Under the pieces are notes generated by a model. It was not told the origin of the DNA. It worked only from the letters and a program-made list of their open reading frames with translations, and made no database searches. Positions 34,412 through 43,880 of a stretch of DNA of 64,000 bases are shown in pieces. The position numbers and the translations under genes are program-made. This DNA comes from Bdellovibrionales bacterium Ga0074137 (GTDB lineage: Bacteria; Bdellovibrionota; Bdellovibrionia; Bdellovibrionales; JAMPXM01), in the NCBI GenBank assembly GCA_001464715.1, contig LNDT01000016.1:104755-168754 (forward strand), written 5' to 3'. Numbering within the stretch: the stretch's first letter is position 1; every line of letters starts with the position of its first letter.

Positions 34412-35914
34412 ATGGCATTGCGCGTCTTACTCGCCGACGAAAGCGTCACGATCAAAAAAGTGATTCAGCTCGCTCTTCAAGATTTCGCCGTCGAAGTGAA
34501 GGCCGTTCCCGTCGGGCTTGACGTGCTGGAGGTCTCCAAAAGTTTTCATCCGGACCTTGTTTTTGCCGACATCCTTCTGCAAAAGCGCTCGGGCTATGAT
34601 GTATGCGCCGATTTAAAGAAGGATCCCGAGACCGCGGCGATACCGGTTGTGCTTATGTGGAGCTCGTTTATGGAGCTCGATCAGCGCCAGGTCGACAGCT
34701 GCGGTGCCGATGGCCGCCTCGAAAAGCCCTTCGAAGTTGAAGCCTTAAGGAAACTTGTTCTGGAGCTTGTGCCGAGAACGCGCTCGCAGCGACTGGCACA
34801 TTTTCTTGAGTACCCCTCGAATATTGCGGCTCCCCTCAAGCAGGAATTTGCAAAGCCGGTGGCACCACCACCTGCAAAAGCACCTTCTCCAAAAGCAGTT
34901 TCTCCAACAGAGGCGCCACCTGTAAAACCTAAAATGCCTCCGCCCCTGGTGACGAAGTCGCCCGTAAAGAATCCGTTTGCAAGCAGTCTCGGCGCCCCGA
35001 TGCAAGAGTCTCCCATGATTCACAAAATGCCGGCCGCCAGTGAACGCGACGACGGTGTGGCAGTTCCCGATCCTTCCGGTGACCTAACCCCCGTAATCCC
35101 CGACCGCCCTTCGGGCGGAGTCCTCGGCGCCCTTCCTGATTTACAGCTTGAAGGAATGCCGGCTAAGCCCGAGTCTCGACCAGATTCTCAATGGTCCATG
35201 GATAGCTTTGAGCCGATGGAGTTTCCGCCACTCTCGCTGGAAGACGACGACGATGACGCCAAAGAAAGCTTTCAGCCGCTGCAACTTCCCCAGGCCGAAC
35301 CATCGCTTCGTCAGAGCAAAAAAGATATCTCTGAAAGCAGCGGCTCCGATGATGCCGATGCCGATGCCGATCAATGGGCGAATAAGTCTCTCGATAAGTA
35401 CCGACTTCCACCGCTAAAACCCGATGAGTCTTTGGCGGTCGATGACCGAACTCCAGATTTTGCGGCGGCCCACTCGGTTGGGATCCCATCAGTTGACCTT
35501 GAAAATGAACTCGCTGATCTTTCGTCGGATGAAACCGACCTCATCCCAGATCCCTCCTACCGCAAGCCTTCCAAAAGTCATTCGGCTGAAGATGATGTTC
35601 CGAATTTCAGTTTTGACGAGAACGATTTTGATAAAACCGCGCCTCTAGAAATTGAGCCCGTTGATACCTTCGAGAAAACTCGCCCCGATATCATCCGGGA
35701 GCTATTGAAGGATCCCGACTTTTCAAAAGTCGGCGTCGCTGCTGCCAGCGCCGGCAGTTTTGAGGTCTCGAGAGAGCAAATCGAGGAAATGGTCCGAAGC
35801 CAAGTCGAACCTCACCTCGAAAAGATGATTCAAAAAATAGTCGGCGAGCTTTTGCCCCCGATTGCCGAACGCATCATCAAACGCGAACTCGAGCGTTTAC
35901 TAGAAGAAAGTTAG
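34412..35914 (+). CDS. Receiver-domain protein with long acidic/Pro linker and C-terminal helix
   Basis: The 500-aa protein starts with a CheY-like receiver (residues 1-125): acidic pair Asp9-Glu10, phospho-acceptor Asp53 (FADIL) and Lys105 (EKPF). Residues about 150-450 are low-complexity, Pro-rich then Asp/Glu/Ser-rich, and likely disordered. The last 45 residues are a predicted amphipathic helix (EEMVRSQVEPHLEKM, then LLPPIAERIIKREL). The plan resembles deltaproteobacterial polarity and motility regulators such as RomR (receiver, disordered linker, C-terminal helix), but the match is architectural only. The upstream frame to 34364 adds a segment unlike a receiver. nadC begins three bases after the stop. 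Confidence 0.75.
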   Translation: MALRVLLADESVTIKKVIQLALQDFAVEVKAVPVGLDVLEVSKSFHPDLVFADILLQKRSGYDVCADLKKDPETAAIPVVLMWSSFMELDQRQVDSCGADGRLEKPFEVEALRKLVLELVPRTRSQRLAHFLEYPSNIAAPLKQEFAKPVAPPPAKAPSPKAVSPTEAPPVKPKMPPPLVTKSPVKNPFASSLGAPMQESPMIHKMPAASERDDGVAVPDPSGDLTPVIPDRPSGGVLGALPDLQLEGMPAKPESRPDSQWSMDSFEPMEFPPLSLEDDDDDAKESFQPLQLPQAEPSLRQSKKDISESSGSDDADADADQWANKSLDKYRLPPLKPDESLAVDDRTPDFAAAHSVGIPSVDLENELADLSSDETDLIPDPSYRKPSKSHSAEDDVPNFSFDENDFDKTAPLEIEPVDTFEKTRPDIIRELLKDPDFSKVGVAAASAGSFEVSREQIEEMVRSQVEPHLEKMIQKIVGELLPPIAERIIKRELERLLEES

Positions 35915-35917
35915 GCC

Positions 35918-36781
35918 GTGAATCTCTCTGATCTTATCCGCGCTGCACTGAAAGAGGACATGCCCAATGGGGATCTGACGACTGAGTGCCTGGGGCTTGC
36001 GCCTCGGTTTGGTCAAGCTCGCCTCATCGCAAAACAAGACTTGGTACTTTCGGGAACAGGACCCTTCGAGCAAACCGTCGAAATGCTGGAGCCGACAAGT
36101 AAAGTTCAGTGGCATTTCCGAGAAGGTGACCGCGTATTGAATCGGCAGATTATCTGCCACATTACCGGTGATCTTATTCAGATTCTGAAAGCTGAACGAG
36201 TGGCTTTGAATTTTGTCGGACGCCTTTCTGGAATCGCGACGCTGACAGGTCGCTTTGTTGACGAAGTTGCCAACACAGAAACAAAAATACTAGACACGCG
36301 AAAAACGACTCCCGGCTATCGTGATCTCGAGAAAAAAGCCGTCGCCCACGGCGGTGGAACAAACCATCGATTTGGACTTAGCGATGCGATCTTGATTAAA
36401 GACAATCACATTATGGTGGCCGGTGGATTACGCAAGGCTGTTGAACGCATTCGTGAAAACACCAAAGAAAAAATCGAAGTTGAATGTGGAACTTTAGAAG
36501 ATGTTGTCGAAGCCATCGATTTGAAAGTTGACCGTGTTCTCTTGGACAATATGGACAATGAAGCTCTGGCGATGGCTGTAAATTTAATCGAGACAGATTT
36601 TCAGTCATCAGGCCGACGTGTCTTCTCAGAAGCCAGCGGCAATATGAATCTTTCGCGCATTAAATCCGTCGCCGAGATCGGCGTTGATTTTATTTCTGTC
36701 GGTGCACTGACGCACTCAGCACCGACGGCGGACATCAGTCTTCTTTTCGACTGGCAACAAAGCGAAGTGATGGGAATATGA
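35918..36781 (+). CDS. nadC: Nicotinate-nucleotide pyrophosphorylase (quinolinate phosphoribosyltransferase)
   Basis: Converts quinolinate and PRPP to nicotinate mononucleotide in NAD synthesis. Signatures over 287 aa: ALKEDMPNGDLTTE at the N-terminus, ERVALNF, LDTRKTTPGYRDLEKKAVAHGGGTNHRFGLSD (PRPP/quinolinate site) and VDFISVGALTHSAP near the end. Start GTG at 35918 with AGG upstream. The TGA overlaps the birA ATG (ATGA). Confidence 0.96.
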   Translation: MNLSDLIRAALKEDMPNGDLTTECLGLAPRFGQARLIAKQDLVLSGTGPFEQTVEMLEPTSKVQWHFREGDRVLNRQIICHITGDLIQILKAERVALNFVGRLSGIATLTGRFVDEVANTETKILDTRKTTPGYRDLEKKAVAHGGGTNHRFGLSDAILIKDNHIMVAGGLRKAVERIRENTKEKIEVECGTLEDVVEAIDLKVDRVLLDNMDNEALAMAVNLIETDFQSSGRRVFSEASGNMNLSRIKSVAEIGVDFISVGALTHSAPTADISLLFDWQQSEVMGI

Positions 36782-37530
36782 ACATCTACCACTGGACTCT
36801 CACCTGGGCTCACAATGCCCGCCTCAAAGTTTCCGGGATTGAAGAAACCGCGTCGACGAATGCCGATGCCAAAGAAAGTCTCGGAGCCAACGGGCCAGAC
36901 CTCATTGTGGCCAATCACCAAACATCAGGTCGTGGGCGCGGCACAAATACTTGGTCCGAAAAACCAGGTGAAGCACTTTTGTCTTCTTGGATTTTTAAAA
37001 CTAAATCTCTGAGCCCACAGTCGCCGCAGCCGGTGACTTCGGCCCTCGTTGGCCTTGCACTTTTTGAAGCTGCGAAAGCGACATGGCCGAAAGTTTCTTG
37101 GGCGTTAAAAGCGCCCAACGATCTTCACGTCGTGAGTTCCTCGGGGTGCCACAAAGTCGCGGGCCTACTGATCGAAGTCGTTTCCGACACAGTCATTGTC
37201 GGACTCGGGATGAACACTACGGGCGCACCCACCGAGACCAAACCCTATCCCGCCATTTCTCTCTCAAGCGCCTTAGAAAAGGCCGGCGAGCCGATTCATG
37301 GCGGCTCAGCTATTAAAGAAACCGATTGGCGTTCTTTTTTGTCGAACTGGTTTAAGGCGTGCCATGAGCGAGTGGCCGAAGGTCTTGTTCCTAACTTGAA
37401 ACAATCATCGTGCGACGCTCTGGCCGCAGCGCTTGCGCGCCATCCGGAGTTCAAAGATATTTCTAATGTCGAAGCAGATGGTTCTCTGATTTTCAAAAAC
37501 GGTCGCCGTATTTCGTGGACGGCCCTTTAA
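36778..37530 (+). CDS. birA: Biotin--[acetyl-CoA-carboxylase] ligase, no DNA-binding domain
   Basis: Attaches biotin to the carboxyl-carrier protein via biotinyl-AMP. The adenylate loop is QTSGRGRGTNTW near residue 42. The second core motif reads KAPNDLHV, where most family members have WPND. KVAGLLIE and VGLGMN follow, and a small C-terminal domain begins near residue 205. There is no N-terminal helix-turn-helix, so this is a class I (non-repressor) ligase. It is translationally coupled to nadC. Confidence 0.9.
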   Translation: MNIYHWTLTWAHNARLKVSGIEETASTNADAKESLGANGPDLIVANHQTSGRGRGTNTWSEKPGEALLSSWIFKTKSLSPQSPQPVTSALVGLALFEAAKATWPKVSWALKAPNDLHVVSSSGCHKVAGLLIEVVSDTVIVGLGMNTTGAPTETKPYPAISLSSALEKAGEPIHGGSAIKETDWRSFLSNWFKACHERVAEGLVPNLKQSSCDALAAALARHPEFKDISNVEADGSLIFKNGRRISWTAL

Positions 37531-37567
37531 ATAAAACGGCGGCACTGAAATTTAACGAGGTGACTTC

Positions 37568-38404
37568 ATGAAACGAAATCTTCAATACGTCTCGGGAGGC
37601 TTCCTAAAATTCGCCCTATTACTTTCTTTGAGCGGCTGCAACACCTTGGAACTGGATGTACCGGGTCCCCTGATCGAATCTCCGGAAATCGGAGCAGCCT
37701 CTGGACAACTATCGTTGGGACTTGGAGTCGACGACGCCACTAGTTTTACCTACACGACGGACGCGAGCTTGCGTCCCCCCAATTTGAACGCCGCAGAAAT
37801 CAAAAAATCGGCTTATCTGTTTGGTCGCGGCGGATATGCGGTGACCGAATGGTTCGAGATCGGCGGTCGGCTGATGCCCGGAAGTGTACAGAGTGCTTTC
37901 ATCGGAGGCGCCGGACTCACTGCTCGCGCACAACTGGTTGGAGTGGGTCCCGGACCAGGTCTCAAGCTTTCGGTCTACGGCGGACTCTTTGGAGCACAGA
38001 CAAATGTTTCGGGCGATCAAAATGGAACTTTCGGTCCTGGCGGCCACACTTGGAAAGCCCAAGCTCGGGCTCTAGTTTCAACGGCTGGTACGTCGATCGG
38101 TTACCGCTTTCCAGAAGGTCCACTTCTTTATGTCGCAGGCTCGTATGCGGACCAAAAAGTTTCTGGATCCATCGACCACGACCGTTCGAACGATGGCCTC
38201 AGTCCCGCGGCTTCCTACACGCTCAGTGATATTCATGGAAGCACTCGGACCGCGGCTTTAGGCGCACGATTCGGTGAAAAAGTTCAGCTGGGTCTTGAAG
38301 TTCGCGCAATCAACCGCAGCTGGCCAGGACTCTCGACCCCAGAAACTCGCGGGGGCGGCGAGTCAACAGAGGGTGTCTACGCTCTATCGCTGCATTTCCG
38401 ATAG
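37568..38404 (+). CDS. Putative outer-membrane beta-barrel lipoprotein
   Basis: GAGGTG upstream of the ATG supports the start. The signal sequence ends in a lipobox (LSGC near residue 25). The mature 250 residues alternate Gly/aromatic strands (GYAVTEWFEIGGRL, LKLSVYGGLFG, GTSIGYRF, VQLGLEVRAI) and end in a strand with terminal Phe-Arg (ALSLHFR), close to the C-terminal signature of outer-membrane barrels. The combination of lipobox and barrel is unusual but not unknown. Function unknown. Confidence 0.6.
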   Translation: MKRNLQYVSGGFLKFALLLSLSGCNTLELDVPGPLIESPEIGAASGQLSLGLGVDDATSFTYTTDASLRPPNLNAAEIKKSAYLFGRGGYAVTEWFEIGGRLMPGSVQSAFIGGAGLTARAQLVGVGPGPGLKLSVYGGLFGAQTNVSGDQNGTFGPGGHTWKAQARALVSTAGTSIGYRFPEGPLLYVAGSYADQKVSGSIDHDRSNDGLSPAASYTLSDIHGSTRTAALGARFGEKVQLGLEVRAINRSWPGLSTPETRGGGESTEGVYALSLHFR

Positions 38405-38436
38405 ACCGAAATGAAGGTCCTGAGCGATACCGAGTT

Positions 38437-39027
38437 ATGGCAAAACTCTACACGCCCGAACCGGCCTTAGGTTCACCGTGTCCTGACTTTAAACTAACTT
38501 CAACACTTGGTCAGGTCGTTTCAAGAGACGACCTCAAAAGCGACGCAAACCTTGTGATGTTTATTTGCAATCACTGCCCCTATGTTAAAGCCATCGAAAC
38601 CAGGTTGATAGAACTGCACGAAATGTTTAAAGGTCGATCGGTTTCCATTGTTGCGATTTCTTCCAACGACAGCCTTCGTTATGAAGACGACTCGTTCGAA
38701 AAGATGAAACTTAAAAACTATCCCTTTCCTTACCTCTTTGATGAATCGCAAGACGTCGCGCAAGATTTTGGCGCCGTCTGTACGCCTGATTTTTTTCTTT
38801 ATGATCGAAATCACAAACTCGCCTACCGCGGTCGCCTCGATGATTCGTGGCAGGATGAATCGAAAGTAACAACGCGAGATCTTGCGGGCGCCATCGAGTC
38901 TCTGCTTCAGGGACTTCATCCCAATCGCGATCAAAAGCCGTCGATGGGCTGCAGCCTCAAATGGAAGCCCGGAAAAGAACCGCCGCCAAGTGGACCACCA
39001 AATAAATCTGAAACGAATCCGAAATGA
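38437..39027 (+). CDS. Thioredoxin-like AhpC/TSA-family protein with CxxC
   Basis: Cytoplasmic thioredoxin-fold protein of 196 aa without a signal peptide. The active site is CNHCPYVKA near residue 48, characteristic of a branch of AhpC/TSA-like proteins often annotated as thioredoxin family. The core continues VAISSNDS...YPFPYLFDESQDVAQDFGAVCTPDFFLYD. The extra Cys in AVCTP (about 113) could be a resolving residue. Peroxide or disulfide reduction is likely. The stop overlaps the next gene by ATGA. Confidence 0.85.
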   Translation: MAKLYTPEPALGSPCPDFKLTSTLGQVVSRDDLKSDANLVMFICNHCPYVKAIETRLIELHEMFKGRSVSIVAISSNDSLRYEDDSFEKMKLKNYPFPYLFDESQDVAQDFGAVCTPDFFLYDRNHKLAYRGRLDDSWQDESKVTTRDLAGAIESLLQGLHPNRDQKPSMGCSLKWKPGKEPPPSGPPNKSETNPK

Positions 39028-39605
39028 AATTGAATTCGTGGCCAGTACTTGTCGGCACTGCAGTCCTTGTCACCGCAGGTGTTGTCATAGGAATCATGTT
39101 TCGTCTTGGCAGTTTTAAAGACGTCGAAATTCAACACGACCAAACCATCAAAACATTCCATCTTTTATCGCGGGATCATTTGGGGCCTTATCATAAAATC
39201 GCCGAAGTCATTTCCGAAGTCGAGACGTGGGCGCGGGCCAACGGCGAACCTTGTTTGCTCACTTTTGGTGAATACAAAGATAACCCCGACACCACAGACG
39301 AAGACCGCTTGCGAAGTCGCGGTGGCTGCCTCTTGCCATCGCTGGAAGCCGTGAAAGCGCTTGAAGGAAAAATTCCAGAAGGAATGAGTCTCTCGTCGCA
39401 CACGATTGAAAATTCGTTGATCGCGATTTTCGATGGTTCACCCGCGATTGCTCCCAGCAAAGTCTATCCCGAAGTTTTCGAAAGAATGGAGCAGCTTGGT
39501 ATGAGCCCTGCCGGATCCATTTTTGAAATTTATGAAGTGTTGAGTTCGACCGAAGGCCGCACAAAGTACATTTTCTCGGTCGAGGATCTACGGCGAGGAA
39601 AATAG
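39024..39605 (+). CDS. Membrane-anchored GyrI-like domain protein
   Basis: One N-terminal membrane helix (residues about 6-27) is followed by a domain resembling the GyrI-like/effector-binding fold: HLGPYHKIAEVISEVETWA near residue 53, then CLLTFGEYKDNP, a Gly-rich turn and MSLSSHTIENSLIAIFDGSP. The family binds small molecules or gyrase, but the membrane anchor suggests an envelope-side ligand here. Assignment rests on pattern only. Coupled to the thioredoxin-like gene upstream. Confidence 0.6.
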   Translation: MKLNSWPVLVGTAVLVTAGVVIGIMFRLGSFKDVEIQHDQTIKTFHLLSRDHLGPYHKIAEVISEVETWARANGEPCLLTFGEYKDNPDTTDEDRLRSRGGCLLPSLEAVKALEGKIPEGMSLSSHTIENSLIAIFDGSPAIAPSKVYPEVFERMEQLGMSPAGSIFEIYEVLSSTEGRTKYIFSVEDLRRGK

Positions 39606-39624
39606 GAGTGACCGCAAAACGCAG

Positions 39625-40863
39625 TTACTTCCACTGAACTGAAACACCGACTGTGTAGTACAGATCTTTCGATCCGAATTTACTTCCGGCGGCGTACTTG
39701 CGATCGAGAGGGCCGTCGTGTCTTGCAACCCCGATAAATGGTTTTACGACGGATCCGAAGATTTCAGCCGACGTCGTCACTCGAATGCCCGTCTCGGTCT
39801 CGGCCCGTGTGCCAGGCCTAATGAGATGCTTTCGGTATCCATCCAGTTGAATCCAAGGATTATCTTTCGATCTTCCGCCCAGAGATCCAGAGTTTATCCC
39901 CGCAGCCAAGCGAGCTTCAGCCAGAGGCTTTCCATCTGTTCCCAAACCCACTAGGCCTGTCGCAACCATGCGGCAGCGAAATTTCCCGAGGTCTCCCTCA
40001 ACCAAGCGCTGTAGCCCCGTTTTTAAAACGGCGCGCACTCTGGTCTTATCATGATCGACGTAATCGTAAATCGGACCTGACTTTGATGTTTCATGAAACC
40101 AAGTTTGCAGTTCCGTTCCTAGAAGACTTTTCGCTTTCCCCGTACTCACTTCAATCGAGCCTTCGTTCACACGAAAGTCCGTCACACCAAAATCCTCACC
40201 CGGAAGTTTTTCGCCCTTCTCAAGCGTCAAAGAAGTGATATTAAAGAGCTTCATCCGCGGCCGAGTGGGGCCAGTGTTTGCCGAAGTAGATGCTGAACCC
40301 GCCGGAAGCGGAGTTCGGTCGCGCTGTCCGAAGGCTTGAGTCTTAAATCTTAACTCCGAATACCCATCGTCGTTGGTCGCACGCCGCTTTACTTCCGCAT
40401 CGAAGGTCCGTCCCTCATCATCACTATAGCCCTTTTGCATCGGCACGTCGCCCGTCTTACTGTCGATCGTCACGCGAGTCCCAAGAAGCTTCGGATCAGC
40501 ATCATTGCCCGTGCTGACTTCCCAAGTGACGATTTCTTTTCCAACGTTTTTTTTGAAATTCGTGAATTCTTCCTCGGTCAACATGCAGACAGCAACCATA
40601 TGCTCTTGGCCATTTCGAAGAACCGGCACCGAACCCTCAGCACATTCGTCTTTGGGGGACATCGACTTTAGGGCTGCGTTCGCTTCGCCAAGTTTGTGAA
40701 GTGCAAGCTCCGCCGACTGAATCTTAGTTGGACTCTTAAAATCGTCGGTCGAAAATTCCGGTCTTACCGTGATCGAACCGTCAAGGTTCGCGGACTCGCG
40801 CTGTTGAGAAAATGTGAACGACGGAACGATCAGCGCTACGAAAAGCGCGGCCCAACGTTTCAT
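39625..40863 (-). CDS. Secreted hypothetical protein, possibly with a C-terminal barrel region
   Basis: Signal peptide at residues 1-20 (MKRWAALF..., cleavage near FSQ-QR). About 410 residues follow without a recognised domain. The first half is acidic and Lys-rich. The second half contains alternating strands (FRCRMVATGLVGLG, RLAAGINSGSLGG) and ends in YYTVGVSVQWK, an aromatic end as seen in outer-membrane barrels. The ATG is overlapped by the TGA of a possible short upstream frame (ATGA). There is no independent ribosome site; an 8-bp hairpin occupies that place. Confidence 0.55.
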   Translation of the reverse strand: MKRWAALFVALIVPSFTFSQQRESANLDGSITVRPEFSTDDFKSPTKIQSAELALHKLGEANAALKSMSPKDECAEGSVPVLRNGQEHMVAVCMLTEEEFTNFKKNVGKEIVTWEVSTGNDADPKLLGTRVTIDSKTGDVPMQKGYSDDEGRTFDAEVKRRATNDDGYSELRFKTQAFGQRDRTPLPAGSASTSANTGPTRPRMKLFNITSLTLEKGEKLPGEDFGVTDFRVNEGSIEVSTGKAKSLLGTELQTWFHETSKSGPIYDYVDHDKTRVRAVLKTGLQRLVEGDLGKFRCRMVATGLVGLGTDGKPLAEARLAAGINSGSLGGRSKDNPWIQLDGYRKHLIRPGTRAETETGIRVTTSAEIFGSVVKPFIGVARHDGPLDRKYAAGSKFGSKDLYYTVGVSVQWK

Positions 40864-40982
40864 TTTGTCGATGGCGATGGTTCCATCGCCTTGTTCTTCT
40901 CTAGCATAGGTAATACATAATGAATCTTCGAGCGAAGATCGGCAATTTCTTTATGTTTCGCTATGACGTCTGGACAAACGAC
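40860..40982 (-). other. Protein-like open frame coupled to the 39625-40863 gene
   Basis: This frame reads VVCPDVIAKHKEIADL, then a Lys/Glu-rich helix ending EPSPSTK, and its TGA overlaps the next ATG as ATGA. That is the typical coupling arrangement of this genome. It stays open back to 41072, but no in-frame ATG, GTG or TTG precedes the protein-like part; the only ATG is near its end. GGAGG occurs upstream, around 41003. It may be a small gene with a rare start, a decayed gene, or chance. A perfect GGCGATGG-AA-CCATCGCC hairpin lies at 40873-40890. Confidence 0.3.
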
Positions 40983-41044
40983 CGGCGATAAATTCCGGTG
41001 AGACCCTCCGAAAGTAAGAGGGCCCGCTAAAATTAGAGTATTGC

Positions 41045-43312
41045 CTAAACCGAACGAAGAAGATTCAAAGCGCTACCCGATTCGAACCACTTGATTTGCT
41101 CAAGGTTGAACGAGTGCTTGAGTTCGATCGTGTCCGAAGAACCGTCTTTGTGCTTAATGACGGCACTCAACGACTGTCCGGGCGCAAACGACTTTAAACC
41201 TTTAATCGTAATTCGGTCATCCTCGCGAACTTTGTCGTAATCCAAGGGGTTCGCAAACGTGAGCGGAAGCGCGCCCTGCTTTTTCAAATTCGTCTCGTGG
41301 ATTCGAGCAAAACTTTTCGTGATAACCGCAACGCCACCCAAGTGTCGCGGTGACATTGCCGCATGTTCACGGCTGGAACCTTCACCGTAGTTCTCGTCAC
41401 CGACGATGACCCACTTCGCACCGCTCGCTTTGTAGGCCCGAGCAACTTTTGAAAACTCGAGTTCTTTTTCTCCAGTGAGGACGTTCTTCCCCTTACCAGG
41501 TGTTCCGGTAAATGCATTCACAGCACCCAAAAGCATATTGTTTGAAATATTGTCGAGGTGACCGCGAAACTTCAGCCATTTTCCTGCAGGGCTAATGTGA
41601 TCGGTCGTGCACTTACCTTTTGCTTTGGCCAAAACCAAGCAGTCCGCATACTCATCCGAGCCGTTCCACTTCGCAAACGGCGTCAGAAGCTGAAGACGAT
41701 CCGACGCTGGAGAAACTGCAACTTTCGCTGTTGCTCCTGCTGGTGCTTGGTAGCCGTTGGGATCTGGTAAGAAACCTTTTTTCGGAAGATCGTCAGCCAC
41801 CGGCGGAGCCAGTTTCAATTTCTTTCCGCTTGGTGTCGTCAGCTCATCCACCAACGGGTTAAAATCCAATCGACCCGCGATACCGAGAGCCATGACGAGC
41901 TCTGGAGATCCGATGAACGCCAAAGTTTCTGGGTTCTCATCTTGGCGACCGCGGAAGTTGCGATTGAACGACGTAACGATCGTGTTGGTCGTGCCTTTTG
42001 CGACATCATCTCGCTTCCACTGACCGATACAAGGTCCACACGCGTTGGCCATCAATGTCGCGCCAACGTCGTTGAAGGTTTTTAGAAGACCGTCGCGCTC
42101 GACCGTGCGTTTGATTTGCTCGGACCCCGGAGTCACGATGAACTGCTGAGGCATTTTCATCCCCGCCTCCAGCGCCTGACGTGCGATGAACGCGGCCCGA
42201 CCGATATCTTCGTAAGAGGAATTCGTGCACGACCCAATCAGAGCGGCCGACAATTTCGTTCCCCAGCCGTTGGCTTTTGCGTGCTCGGCCATTTTAGAAA
42301 TGGGATGCGCGATGTCCGGAGAGTGCGGCCCCACCAAGTGCGGCTCAAGAGTCGTAAGATCTATTTCGACGACCTGATCATAGAACTTCGCTGGATTCGC
42401 TAGAACTTCTGCATCCGCCGACAAGAGGTCTTTGTTTTCTTCAGCCAACTTCGCAAGTTCCGCGCGACCCGTGACTTTTAAATAGTCCGCCATTCGCGAA
42501 TCGAAGGGGAAGAGCGAGCATGTCGCACCAAGCTCCGCACCCATGTTCGTGATCGTTCCTTTTCCTGTGGCAGAAATCGAGCTGCAGCCCTCGCCGAAGT
42601 ACTCGACGATTTTGTCCGTTCCACCCTTGGTCGTAAGAAGTCCGCAAAGTTTCAAAATGACGTCTTTCGCCGACGTCCATCCGTTCATTTTTCCTTTGAG
42701 GTGAACGCCGATGATTTCTGGATTCTTCACTTCCCAAGGAAGACCCGCCATCACATCCGAAGCGTCCGCTCCGCCGACTCCGACAGCGACCATTCCAAGC
42801 CCGCCCGCATTGGGTGTGTGCGAATCTGTCCCGATCATCAAACCGCCGGGGAACGCGTAGTTTTCAAGAATAACTTGGTGGATGATTCCCGCCCCTGGCT
42901 TCCAAAAACCAAGGTTGTAGCGCGACGAAGCCGTCGCAAGAAAATCATAAACTTCTCGGTTTTCATTGTTGGCCGTCGCAAGATCTTTTGATCCGTCGAT
43001 GTGAGCCTGAATCAAATGATCACAATGTACTGTCGAAGGAACGGCCGCTTCATCTTTTCCAGCCAGCATGAACTGAAGCATGGCCATCTGCGCAGTGGCG
43101 TCTTGCATCGCCACGCGATCAGGGCGAAGGAGCAAAAAACTTTTTCCGCGATTCAGCTCTTGGTTTTCCGGATCATCCAAGTGACCGAACACGATTTTTT
43201 CTGCAAGCGTGAGTTTTCGGCCCAGTCGTTTTCCAACCACGCCGATTCGCTGGCGCGATTTCTCATAAACTTTTTTTACCATCTCCGGAGTTGTTTCGAT
43301 TTTGCCCGCCAT
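41045..43312 (-). CDS. acn: Aconitate hydratase, mitochondrial type
   Basis: TCA-cycle enzyme interconverting citrate and isocitrate with a [4Fe-4S] cluster. The three cluster ligands are visible: Cys362 (GSCTNSS), Cys425 and Cys428 ([11 protein letters not shown]). Substrate motifs include [25 protein letters not shown] and the C-terminal swivelling-domain stretch [23 protein letters not shown]. At 755 aa it matches the mitochondrial (ACO2-like) type, shorter than AcnA (~890) and without the AcnB domain swap. AGGAC precedes the ATG at 43312. Confidence 0.95.
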   Translation of the reverse strand: MAGKIETTPEMVKKVYEKSRQRIGVVGKRLGRKLTLAEKIVFGHLDDPENQELNRGKSFLLLRPDRVAMQDATAQMAMLQFMLAGKDEAAVPSTVHCDHLIQAHIDGSKDLATANNENREVYDFLATASSRYNLGFWKPGAGIIHQVILENYAFPGGLMIGTDSHTPNAGGLGMVAVGVGGADASDVMAGLPWEVKNPEIIGVHLKGKMNGWTSAKDVILKLCGLLTTKGGTDKIVEYFGEGCSSISATGKGTITNMGAELGATCSLFPFDSRMADYLKVTGRAELAKLAEENKDLLSADAEVLANPAKFYDQVVEIDLTTLEPHLVGPHSPDIAHPISKMAEHAKANGWGTKLSAALIGSCTNSSYEDIGRAAFIARQALEAGMKMPQQFIVTPGSEQIKRTVERDGLLKTFNDVGATLMANACGPCIGQWKRDDVAKGTTNTIVTSFNRNFRGRQDENPETLAFIGSPELVMALGIAGRLDFNPLVDELTTPSGKKLKLAPPVADDLPKKGFLPDPNGYQAPAGATAKVAVSPASDRLQLLTPFAKWNGSDEYADCLVLAKAKGKCTTDHISPAGKWLKFRGHLDNISNNMLLGAVNAFTGTPGKGKNVLTGEKELEFSKVARAYKASGAKWVIVGDENYGEGSSREHAAMSPRHLGGVAVITKSFARIHETNLKKQGALPLTFANPLDYDKVREDDRITIKGLKSFAPGQSLSAVIKHKDGSSDTIELKHSFNLEQIKWFESGSALNLLRSV

Positions 43313-43454
43313 GCTGCCGTCCTATTTTCTGGTTCTGCGGGTTCCTGCACTGAAGCAAGAGAATGCCGCTAAATGAAAGTGAGTTGAGTCTACGCTGAAA
43401 CACGTAAAACCTTGACCGCTGGCACTTTGCGTTACAGATTCTCTAGATAAAAGC

Positions 43455-43880
43455 TTACCGACGAAGCGTCAGTGTGGCCGTCTGTTTTTGGGCCGGCAAA
43501 CGTTTGGACCCCGATTTATCCAGCGTCGAAATGTCGAACTGGACGGTTCCAGTTTTAAACTTCTTTGTCAGTTGATAGGGCACATTGAACGTCGTTGTTG
43601 TTCCCGCTGGCACTTTCACAAAACGCCACTTTTGCTTCAGAGGAAGCGTCAGCCCGGATCCCGTCGCTCGCGCTGTCACTTCAAGAATCGGCGTGGCCGC
43701 CACCAACGTGATAGCCACGCGGGCCTGAAGGACTTTACCGAGCTTTAACTCTCCTGGCGTTTCGACTTCAACCCGCGCAAACGACGGCGCTGACTCCGCA
43801 GAAGCGTCTGAAAAAAAGGACGACGCGCAAAGAAGCCCCAGACCCACGTTCACAGCTAATAAACCACGAGAAAAAATCAT
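43455..43880 (-). CDS. Small secreted hypothetical protein, 141 aa
   Basis: Signal peptide at residues 1-28 (hydrophobic core, cleavage near ASA-ES). The mature part looks like an all-beta, Ig-like domain (RVEVETPGELKLGKVLQARVAITL...) with a basic C-terminus and no Cys. Its ATG overlaps the stop of the His-rich lipoprotein gene (ATGA). It is the last gene of the metallopeptidase operon. Function unknown. Confidence 0.6.
   Translation of the reverse strand: MIFSRGLLAVNVGLGLLCASSFFSDASAESAPSFARVEVETPGELKLGKVLQARVAITLVAATPILEVTARATGSGLTLPLKQKWRFVKVPAGTTTTFNVPYQLTKKFKTGTVQFDISTLDKSGSKRLPAQKQTATLTLRR

Noticed and set aside
35103..35117. CCGCCC-TTC-GGGCGG hairpin
   Set aside because: It lies inside the coding sequence of the receiver protein's linker and needs no separate explanation.
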